Shown in pieces: positions 33,364 to 45,300 of a stretch of 64,000 nt of DNA (positions are counted from its first letter, which is position 1; each line of letters begins with the position of its first letter). This DNA is from Salvator merianae (taxonomy: Eukaryota; Chordata; Lepidosauria; Squamata; Teiidae): positions 82,069,137-82,133,136 of the forward strand of contig QVOM02000025.1 of the NCBI GenBank assembly GCA_003586115.2, written 5' to 3'. The translations under genes and the position numbers were made by a program. The notes below the pieces were generated by a model, which saw only the letters and a list, made by a program, of their open reading frames with translations, ran no database searches and had not been told where the DNA came from.

Positions 33364-36300
33364 TCTTTTTTAAGTTCTGGAGGCCACTGTGATCAAACTG
33401 TCTTTGGCCATGTCTTCACTGGCCATTCAAAGTGCATTGGAGAGGCGCTGAAGGCTGCCCATTTCCACAACATCCCACCCCTACTGAAGGGGCTTGGGGT
33501 GCTTGGAGGGGCTTCAGTGCCCCCACCAAAGTGCGAAAAGCGACTCAGAGGTTTCCTTCTCTCACACTCCACTGGGCCCTTGCTGCAGGAAAATGCACCC
33601 CAAGGAGGCCCTCCGAGCACCCAGAAATGGTTGGCTGCTACACCCGGGAGTTTGCTGCCTCTGCCCTCCCCCAACACCTGTGTCATTTTACAGTGCATTA
33701 TTTTGTGATCTATGGGATTTTACAATGTATTATTTTGCATTAAATGTAAATTTATAATGCAGTATTTTGTACTGTATGTTTTTCTTCTGTTTGTTGTAAA
33801 CTGCCTTGAGCAATTTTGAGAGGCAGGGAGGTCGTATACAAATAAATAAATAAATGGGGGGGGGGAATGGAGGCCTGGGAATGAAAGCCTTAAGGACAGG
33901 AGTGAACCTGTGGAGCATCTGCCTGAGGTCACGATGGCAGCCCTGATCCAGCAAAGGGGCTGGCGTGGTGGGGAAGACCGCCCTCCATTCATTGGAAGCT
34001 TCTAGAAATAAGGAATAATGACTGGATAATGATTTACCGCTTGCGTTGATGACCACTGCTCAGTCACGATGTCTTTGAGCCACAGCCTGTAGTCCAGCTT
34101 CCCATTTACCAGGTTGGTCACCAGATGCGGCCTCAGCATTCGCCAGGGCAGGCCAAGTTTCAAGACTGACTCGACAGCGGTAGCCCAGTCGTTTAGCGTG
34201 ATCAGGCCTGTGAGGATGGAAAATGCAACAGGACTGCTGAAATGTTCTACACACACACAACAATGGAAAACAAGAAGATGGCCTTTTAATAAAATTAATG
34301 GGAACTCTTCTATCTATATCAGAGAAGACCAAAGATGGACAATGCAGCTCATGGGGCTATTGGCCTCTCTTGCCTTAGCTTGATGAACTAAATAATAAAT
34401 AGAAGAAAATCTTGGTTTTTATACCCCGCTTTTCTCGGCTGAAGCTGACTCAAAGCGGTTTACAAGGTTATTTTTCACCCGAAGGCTTACATCTATTTAT
34501 CTTCCGCATCACACAAAGTGATGCTCACTATTTAACTACTTGCAATTACTTGCTTTTGAACAGCTAGGTTGACTGGAGCTAGAGGCCAGTAGAGGGCGCG
34601 CATCCTCTCCACACGGCAGACAAGGGCCTCAAACTCCGATCCTCCTATTGAAAGATCAGCGCCTTAGCCACCTGCGCCACCGTGCCTCAACTTATGAAAA
34701 TAAGTTGAGGAGGAACTCCTAGTTGTGCCAACTCTGCTTAGTACTAAATACCCTGATTGCCACTAATAGTGTAGCAGACTGAAAAAAGCTCCAACAACAT
34801 GCAGGTCCGTGGACTGCAGTTTGCAGAATGTCCTTCTGTCCAAATCAAGCTATGATGGGATGTCAAAGAAAAATGCTCAAAGACAAAGAAAGATGCTTTC
34901 AGTCCCATGGATGGAGGAAGTCAGTGGGCTAATCCCAAATGCTTAACTTTACATGGATTTCAAGGGTCTTATAATGCTCTTGTTTATCAAAAAGGAAATA
35001 TGATTCAGATATGCCTGCAAACTCCCGTATCTCTTTCTTAGAACACTCGGCATTTACCCAATTGTGAAAGATTCATTGCCACATACTGTAAGCTGATGAC
35101 AAATTTTCCTATACCAAGCTGCTTTCTACCTTCTAGTATATTCCTGATGCTGCTTATTAGATTTATGTAGTTTATCAACCATACATACTGGAAAACCCCT
35201 AAACCTTCCAGCCTTATCCTGCCTTCCACAGGAAGAGTAACTAATGAAGGTGCTGCTGTATTTTAAGCTGTTTGTAATACGTTCCTGTTAAATCCTGTTT
35301 CCCAAGCCATGCTGCGGATATCAGTGTGAGAGGAAATCAAATAGTCTTCAAGGCTGCCCTGGGATGGGAGTAGGGGTCTAGAAAAGTTGGCACATACTGT
35401 AGAACTGGGCAAAGTTGCCAGGGAAATGGGGGTGGTGGTGAACTGAGGAGATGTTGTGAAAGGAGTGAAGTGCTGATCATCGTAGACATAACGTAGCATA
35501 ACCATGTTTCTGCAGCGTGTGTATTCTGAGCAATAATAAATGATCGTATCCGGTAGATATGGGTAAGAGTGGTCCCTGGGACAAGGCAGCATACTATGCT
35601 GTTATAAACGCTGGGGTTTTTGCTAGTTTTGCCAAAGGCAGAAAAGAAGTAGCTGTTCAAAAATGAGAAAAGATTGTTCCCCAACGATACAAAGAATGTG
35701 GCTTAATTCATAAGAAGCTCTCCTCCCAATCATATTATTGGGAGGCACTCCAATGTGATTCAGAATATGTTTTGTCATGTTTGGGGTCTTTTTTAAAAAA
35801 ATAAAGGTTTGCTTTTTCATTTATTTGTATCCCCCAGTTTTTGGATTTATATTAGTTTGGAAGTGAACAGAAAGCTGTCTGCATTATGGACCGTGGTGGG
35901 CCATGGTCCGGTGTACTGCTGGAATGATGTAAAAGCGGCCCACAATTGGAGTGGGCTGTGGTGCCATTTTTGCACCACAGTCTGTTCCAACGCCTTGTTT
36001 GGTGAGGACTAAACAGTCTACCAAAAGGCGAGGCCTTCCGGTAGACTGTTCCATAGTGTGGCTGAGGCGTTCTAGGGCTTCCACTAGGTATAGTCACAGT
36101 CAACACATCTACAAAGCCTGTGAGGACCAGGCCGGTTTAGGGATGTGTTCGCTGCAGGGACTCCCGAGGGTACTTTCTGTGCTCTTAACTAACCAAAGCT
36201 CTTGGAAATTCCTTCCTTCTTACCTGTGTTCTTCTCATCAAAGTTCATGAAAGCGGCCATGAGATCTGATTTGTGAGCAAACAGTTTCTCCTTTAAGACT

Positions 36301-39300
36301 TGGTACGCAGACTCTTCCACTCGGCTGATCCTGAATGATAAGGAAAACTGCTTTTGTCATGTGAAATCAAGCAAGTACCTCTTTCTTCTGCAGAATGTTA
36401 GGGCTCTTTCTTGGCTTCTTGGGAAAGTATCACAGGAAGGGCAAAAATAAGTTGTGTTTTCATCAGTTGGACTCTTTAACAATCGTCTCCCTCAGCCTAA
36501 ATGGCCGTGGTTCTCTTTCTTTGTAGCAGCTGAAACTTAATCCATCTGGGTAAGATGTATGCTACACTCAAAAACATGACATGAAATCCTCAAGGTGTGT
36601 TTGGGAAAACAGCTAGCAAGCAAGGGATTAGCACTTTCCCCCGTTATTGCTTTACACAGTAGCTACACTTTTCCCTAAGCCAGATCATAATTCTATTACA
36701 ACTAATGTATCTGCTGTACACGAAAGTCCCTTCTTCAAAGATACAAGCTTATCCTATCAGCTGAGCTTTTTATATTGGATTTTATACTGGAGGTGGTTTT
36801 GAGATTGCTTAGGGCCCAGCTACACCTAACTTTTAATCCACATTCTAGCCAGAGTGAGAGAACCACATCAGCAAAGGGCAAGCAATTTTCTTTCCCATAA
36901 AATCCATGCTTGGGTTGGATAATGTAGAAAAAGAACCAGCTAGTCATTTTGCTGGTGTGCTCTCTTATTCTGAACACGGATCGAAGTTGGATTAGAACTT
37001 AGGTATAGCTGGACCCTTAGTTGGGACTTGTACTATTTAAAACATGTCTCTTTACAGCTGCAGTTAGGAAGCTAAGATCTGCAGGTATGAACGCTTCAAG
37101 GAGTCTTCCAATGTGGCCTGTGATCTACACATTTGGGAAAGGGAGGGGTGGGATTTGTGGGCAGCCACCTAAAAATTATTCGAAGGCAAACCCCCCCCCC
37201 CCAGCATGAGTAGTTTGTTTCACAAACGACATGATAATTTGAAGGAGTAATGACGACACCCAGGTCAGATCTACAAACGCATTTGTTCTCCAGTATCCTT
37301 GGTTAGAGCTGTTTCTGATGTGTTTGTGGACAAGCTTTTTGTGGATACCTTCAGAAAAGGACAGATTATTAGATAGGGATACCTTATAGGAGTTACATGT
37401 GGTTTACGCCTAAGACTGTAAACTCCTGGGGATAGAAAGATCTCTCTTGTGCGCCTGTGTATTTTGGTAGAAGAACGTTTCAGCCGACCCCTCTCCTTGC
37501 TTGTGCAACAAAGCAACACACAAGTTAGGGCTCTGTGTAGATCGTATTCATCCTTCTCATCAAAACAGGGAATAGAACAACTCGATTACCAGCCTGCATG
37601 GTCCATATAGCTCTGTGCAACTTCCTAAGAGATGCCAAAATCAGCAGGGGAAAAAAAAGAATCTTGCCTTTGCATCACTGACAGCTTATGGGAATCTTTG
37701 CTGGCTTGGTACTGGATGACGTGAGGTATCAGATCAGGCCCCAGTTTCAGATAGGCGCCCCGGTTACTTCCCACAGCATAATAATTTGAAGCTGAAAATA
37801 TGGTGATTACCTGACCAAGAGAACAGAAAAAAGCAGAGGTTTACAATGCCTACAAAGCAGTCCATCCAAAGAGTCCATCTGCACGAAAGAAATGGAGATG
37901 TTCTGTATCCTAATTAAAATCTATGCATTTACATAGAAGTGGCTAGTCCAAAACAGTTTTATAAACTGCCTCTTTACAATATTTTTAGTAATGTTATTTT
38001 TTTTTTAAATGGAATCTTTACCTGATTTATAGATAAAATAGTTCTTATCTAAGAAGCAATGGAATTTGCTACCAGAAGGTACAGTGACTGCATCTGCACA
38101 CGTGAAAAAGTAGCTTGAAAGCAGCTTAGAGTTGGCAGCATATGGATGCCAGTGTTTCCCATGCCACTCATAATCCACATTAAAGGCTCACCTGTTGCAG
38201 TTTGGGGGTTGTTCTGTCATGTTCTATAGTTCCACTTTGAATCTAAGCTTTTGGATATGATTACAATATTCAACTTCAGAGGATTCGACTGGTAGAAGCG
38301 TCAAATGCAACTTTTTAATACTGTGTGCAGGGGCAACCAATGATAGCAGGATCTGGGGCTTATCCACACGGGGGCAGCTAAATCACACGGTGTTGGACAT
38401 TGATGGCCCCATTGCAAGAGCTCCACCCATTCTGGAAACTCACCACTTTGCTGATCCTGAGTATGCATGCTAGCAAAGCGCTATGCACAGCCAAACTGTG
38501 TGCTACTTGCATAGTTCACAGACAGCAGATGGGACCACAGGGCAGGCTTTCACTGCTGGGGTGTTGCATTGGCACAGCAACTCCTCCGACGCAGAGATGC
38601 TCCTACTCACAATTCCTGTAGCCTACCTCCAACTGCATCTGCCCCTACAGACTAGACACCACAGCCCTAGAGCAAGAAGAGTGCTGATGCGCTCAGCACC
38701 TGCTTGGGAGATTCTTGTAGGGATTTCAACTGAGTAGGGTGCCTGACTAGATGGGCCATCTGTAATGACACTAAGGGCACAGTCTGACATCGTAAATTCA
38801 ATCCAGACTGGAAGAGTATGAGGACTGAGTTCATCTTTTGATCATTCCTACATTTGCATTTTAACACGAACTTAATTCAGACTTGCTCGTTCTCACACTG
38901 ATGTTTCCTTTGCTTCGCATGGGGAAACCGTACTTTTTCTGCCGCCACCCCTCACCAAATTCCCCTCCCAGTACAGTCAGTGATTGGCTGCAGTTCCAAC
39001 ATTCAAATCTTGACTTCACAGGGGTGGGCAAGTCAAACTCCACCCTCCATATGTCCGCACTGCTGTGTCAGAACATGGATTCACTTGGCGGCATTACTAG
39101 TCATTCGGCGTTTGCTCCTTCTCCCCCGACAACTTGTATCTACACAAGCAGAACTTTAATAGCATATGTACCACACAATAAAGCTTCCTCAAGGACAAAT
39201 GGTGATCTCTGCTCTTTTGCAATTGCACTTTTGCACAACTGCGCAATTTAAGAGAAGTACAAAAGCACGGAGAGGTCTGTGAAGAGGGGGGACATGTGGG

Positions 39301-42300
39301 GGGCTCCATTATTGTGATAGTGCAGTTAATGGCCAACTACGCCTCAGCTCCCCCCAAGACATCCATACCAGCATGTGTCCCACTATGTAGCTGTTTGGTA
39401 CCGTGGCAAAATTGATACGGAGTGGGTTCTTTGTTGGGGCAAGAGGACTACTCCCACAAACAGGTGCAATGTTTTGAATCAAAACATTCTCATAGTGGTG
39501 TGGCAAGAACATCAAACATGTCTGCCCCCAAAAGTCTCCAGATCAGGAGCTGCATTTAACATTGTCTTGCCTTAATGATGCTGTTCTGTTGCTGCGTTTT
39601 TGCGCTAAAGTGAGGGAAAGGGTCCCCAGAGTGCAGGAAAAGAGGGAGCAACCAGGAGCAAAGAATGCATTTTGGAACTGTCTTCTCCACCCCAGCCCAC
39701 TCTTATCTCCAACTGGCCGTGGTACCCTCCCTCCATAGTGTGGAGCCCACAGAGAACCATGTCGCTGCCTGAAGTTTGCTATAGCACTGTGGCGTTTTTG
39801 TGCAAAACTCCGTAAACCTAGAATGAGTTCTGGTTTTTGGCTTAATCAGCAGATGGAAGTGGAGGAAGCCTTTAATTTCTTCCTGGCAGTGTCGAATGGG
39901 GGATAAAGAAAGAGAAAGGACCGCAGCTTAGCGAAGTGAAAAGGAGGATGGTTTTCTTTTTTCCTGGCAGCGATGGAAGGGGGAATAATGGAGGCAGAAG
40001 AAACTACCGCACTTCCTGCCCACCCACAAAGTCTGTCATTGGACGGTATGTAATGGGAAGCCCTCCCTCTGCACGCCCCCCAAAAAGTATGGTCCCTCCC
40101 AAATAGTCTTCTTCCGCATTCTCACATCACAAAATAAAGCAGACTAGCCATCTGGAACAGCTTGAGAACTCATTAAATCCAAATGCAAAGTAGTCCAAAT
40201 TTCACCAATTTAGTCCAAAAAAACTACAGAATGGGAAGATCATGTCAGGCAGATGGGAACTGAAGATGGCCTGTAAACTGATTAAATGCCATGTCAGAAC
40301 GTGCCCTAAGGCTGCAGTCACTCCTAATTCAGCTTCAGTCCACCTGCAGAATGGAAGAACACATCAGCAAAGTGAACAGTCATTTTCTTTCCACATTATC
40401 TAACCCAAAGGTGGATTTCTGAGTTAGGTAATGCCCAAAGAAAATAGCTTTCCACTTTGTCGATGTGTTCTCTCACTCTGAAAGTGAATTGTAGCTGGAT
40501 CAAAACGTAGATGTGAACACAGCATAGCAGCTGATCCACTGGTTAATAAAGAGTGCTTTTTCCTAACACTGCAGTGCAATGTTGCAGTCAGGAATGTCCT
40601 ACCCAGAATCTTCCCCCTCCATGCCCAGACCCCCCCTCTATTGCTACCCTACTGATTTACCTTCCGGTTGTGACAGAACTCATAACCGTCCGGCTTACAT
40701 TCGTGGGAGCGGATGATAAACTGCAGGTTGTGTTTCTCCAGAATCTTCTCTGTCACATCAGGTCCAAAGTAACACCCTACGCCACGATCTTCATTGTTGC
40801 TGCAACCTGTTTGAGGGACGGGGTCACTCCATAAGATATCGATTACCTAAAGATGCAGAGAGGCCCTAATTGATTAAAAAAGTACAGTTTGAGTGTGGAC
40901 TCTGAAGAAGTTTGCTTTCCTGAGACCAAACAAGAGGGAAGGAATAACTGCTGGTGCTCTGGGAGTTTTGGAGGGTGGGTCTTATGAGTGTGGGAAAGTT
41001 TTGTTTGGCACTTGGTGCGTGGCTGGTTTCTAAGCTGAACTGTGAGCACATGGTATGGGGGAGGAGAAGGATAAAAAAAAGAAGAAAAAGAAGAGAAAAG
41101 AGAAAACAACAATAAAATAAAATAAAATAATCATTAAGCAAGCAGTGGGAGGGACCCTTCCAGTATTTTGCATTGAGAGTCATATGGGCAGAAGTCATGG
41201 GTGTTTGCTCAGTGCAATGAGCCCCTGGCCCAAAGGGAACGAGTTTCTTTACTTGAAGCCAAGGGAGCAGACCTGGAGAAGTAGAGAGAGGGGGAGACAG
41301 GCATGATTATGAGGCCTTTAGGGATGCAGTAGGGGCAGCCTACTTCATGGGGGGAAGCCCTCCAGCCACCTTGGTGAGTGGAGGTCTCAGGATTGGAGAA
41401 CATCAGTCTGAAGGAGGAGGACAGGCTCCCTTAGGTGGGACCTCTCCCCCAGATGGAGTGCTTCTATTCTTCTGCACTGAGGATACTGCACTGAGGATAC
41501 TGAAGTGGGTGATTCAATTATTAGAAAAATAGACAAGCAGATTTGTGATAGTGGTTCTAACCCCGTGGTGACTTGCTTGCAGATATTATGTGACATCTAA
41601 TAGGCTGGTAGACAGTGCTGGTGAGGAATCACTGGTTGTGGTGCATGTTGGCACCAATGATGTTGGGAAGGGGGTAATGACTTGAAAGTCAAGTTTAGGT
41701 TGGTAGTTAGAAGACTGAAGTCCAGAGCCCCGTCCAGACTGCGGAAACATCGCGCCATTAGGGCACCACTATGGTGGATTGCTATATCCCCTCTAAAATG
41801 CACGACAGACTATTTCGGGAAAACCCAACTCTGATGGTGGGTTTTTCCAAAATAGCTCTATAACGTACCTTGTAGCCAGAGCTGCCATTGTGGGTCTGGC
41901 CACTGTGCATGTTTGGGGCCAAAAGAAATGACTGCACATGCACAGTGGTAGCATTGTGCACATCTGGGTATTTTTTGCACATCTGGTGTTGTGTGCTGGT
42001 TAAATACTTGGATGTACATGTCACTAAAACATGTACAGTCAGTGTGGCTCTCCACGCTGTCTAGTCAACAGGTGATAACGCTGGAGGGGCTTTTCTTTGG
42101 AATAATGCCTGTCAGCGACGGCTCGTCGCTTTAAGCATGGGTGTTTGCATGTCGCTGGAAGGGAAGATCACTGGCCATGAAAAGAAGAAGAAGAAGAAGA
42201 GGAAGAAGAAGAGGAAGAAGAATTTGGTTTTTATACCCTGCTTTTCTCAGCCGAAGCTGACTCAAAGCGGCTTACAAGGTTATTTTTGGCCCGAAAGCTT

Positions 42301-45300
42301 ACATCCCTCCCTGGGTGGGTCTTGCAGTGGTCTGCTGTGGCAAAACGCAGACCCCATGGCCTGCGATCTCCCCTTCCAGCGACATGTGAACACCCGTGCT
42401 TAAAGCGATGAACCGTCGCTGTCACCTGTAATCATGATATTCGGCTGGTGTCTGAAACCTCCAAGGTTGCATTCTCAGAGCCAGCTAGGCAGGTTTTTGC
42501 CAAACATAAGCAGAAGCCCTAAAAGCTGTTGAAGTTAAAGAACCTGTTTTGTAGTGTTCCTATAACCATATGCTTTACAATATTACAAAATGGGAAGCAT
42601 ATATTGTACTTATGTGCCCTTCAGAAATACAGTGCTTTCTGCTCTTACAGTCCTGAAAAATAAAATTTGTGTTTGGAAACCTCATAAGCATCTCGCATGA
42701 AATAGTTCACTTGCAGGTACATCACACCTGATCAAAACCAGTAACATTTGGTAATGTTGGTAATATTTGAGGGACAAGGTACAGAGAGATTACCAGTCGT
42801 CCCTATATTCCTATATTGCCATGCATTTTAATTTTTTAAAGTACAATATTTTAATACAAAACACTAATTTTATTCCCATTTTAACATCTCAAAGTGGTTT
42901 ACAGAATTAATGGAGCAAAACAACCTGTAAACACAAAAACATTATTAAAACCACCGCCAATCCATATTAAACAGCATAAAAATAGTGGATGGCAAAAAAA
43001 AAAAAAAAAAATTCACAACAGAAAGACCTTGGTAAAAAGAAAAATCTTCAGTAGACAACTAAAAGATATAAGCTGAGGTGCCCCACAGATATATTAGCAA
43101 ACGTTTTGTTACAGGTTGATCAGTATAGAAATTTTCAGAAGGTCATCTATAGAGTCTTATTTTAGGCTGTTTTCAGATGGCGAGAGGCAATGCTAGATCT
43201 AAGCACGATCTTAGGATTGCTTTCTGCTGCCTCCAACCATAAGTGAGGAGCAATCCAGGGCTTACTTCAGTGTCTGTCAGCAGCTATTGTGATGGGGTCA
43301 TTTGAGTCTATCAGAAGTAGAGATGTGCAAAATTCATTTCGTATTTGAATATTCAGTCGAATATTTTGCATTCATGGATATTCAAATTGAAAATGTGCTT
43401 TTTTGCTTTTTCAGAGTTCAGTCAAAACAACCCAGTCTCTCTCTCTTGTGTTTCAAACCATGAAAAGGGCACTTTCAATGGGGAAAGCATTGCAAAGGTT
43501 GCGGAAATGAACACAAAAAAACCCTTTGTTGACATTGCGATTAGTGTCAAAGCAAAAATACAGATTTTCGCTTCGACAGTGCATGGGAAATGCAAATTTT
43601 GTTTGTGCACATCCCTTATCAGAAGCTAGTCAAGTATTCCCCCCCCCCCATTTCCTTTTATTGCTTTTACATTTTTGGCTGAGTTCTGCTTGACCAAATT
43701 GACCCCATCACAAAAGGTACTTGCCAGATGCCAAGGTGTGGGGAGCTATTACGAGAAGTCCAGAATCATTGCTGGATTTCCTGTAATAGCCATATACTGG
43801 ATTTTTGATTAACTGAAGCAGTATACCAGATATAGTGCCAAGAACATAGTGAGATATATCTCACATCTGTTTATTTATTATTTGCATCTTTATCCTGCCC
43901 TATACCTGAAGGTCTCTGGGTAGGTTACAGCAATAAAAACAAAATATCTAAAAGGTACACACTAAAACCAATTATGGTGCCTGAATGAGGGAGGGGAAAC
44001 TGTTTCCTCAGATAAAGGCCAGAGTAAATAGGTGTGTTTTCACAGATTTCCTGAAACTATGAAGTGAAGGAGACTATTCCATAGTCTGGGGGTTACCACT
44101 GAGAAGGTCCTGTCCTGGGTCCTTGCTCCTTCAACTACTGAAAGTGGTGGTAAGAGGATCACTGCTTGGGTAAGAATTGACCCACCTGCTGAATGCTGTC
44201 CTCTTCAAAGATTGGTGGGCCACTATATCTCTCATCCATCTCAGCCATAGAGGACCCGCCTGGGGGTGATAACTCCTCCCTTGTGTTCTCATTGCTTCCT
44301 GTCGACACCCAGGATATCTGCCGGTCCTTGTCACCTCCCGGTTGAAACTGTTGGGAAAGGTCCAAGTTGCAGACTGATTTCCTCAAAGTATTGTTACTTT
44401 TCAAGTCACTGTTTTCCAGGAATTTTGAAGTTTTCCTCCTCTGAGTAAACACAGAGATGATCTAAAAAGTGGAAAGGAAGGAGAGAGAGGATGGTATCTG
44501 AACACGAGATTGTGAGCCAGGTGTCGTGTCAAGGCGGCAGAAGAAAATGCTCAAGCCGGTGCAGGAGATGGCCAGACCGAGTTTTTAACTCAGAGCGCTC
44601 ATGGCAACGCAAAACCATCAGGGCCATAGGAAGAGAAGAATTCCTATAGGTATAGTTAAAGGTAATGGACTGAAGCAGCAGGGAAAAGGTTTCAAAGACC
44701 TGTTTTATTGGAAGCCGGTGATCCATTCAAAGGCCCTTTAAATCACGACAGAGCTATCTTATTTGAGGCTTCATCCAGCTGGCTGAGGAAAAGGTCATCT
44801 GAAGGGTGGGAGGTTCCGGATCTGCCACACACGCTTGATCACACGGCCTCCCAGCCTCTAAAGTCCTCACGGTTCATGCCAGTTTAACATCAGTAAACTG
44901 GCACAAGCAGAAATTGCCCTAATAATCTGCTTCTTCCTTCTGCTGTCACTGTACGCAGCAGCCCCAGAGGGGAACTGGATTGCAATCCACCTTCAGAGTT
45001 GCTTCTCAAAAGCTGCAGAAAATCTGCCAAACATCAGATACACCCTGGGGTTTTTTTTCCAGCTTTTTCTATGGCTGGGTTAATTGGTCTGGTAATTTCT
45101 GTGGCCAGCCTATCTCCCACCTGGAGGTTGCAGTGGCTCAGAGGATGGATTCTGTGCCTCAGGGGCATCCTATTGGTAGGGTGTGGGCAGACCACAGAGG
45201 CACTCGGAGAGTGTCTTTAATTCATCGTGTAGATGTTGCCAAAGAATTACCACATCTGGATTTGTATATGTATAGTAGGTAGATTCACAGGATCTCAGAC

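Noticed and set aside
33100..33708. A 202-codon open frame, the longest in the window
   Set aside because: It runs through a palindromic MITE, a (CA)n microsatellite and repeat-like DNA. Its protein has no family resemblance and is low-complexity in part.
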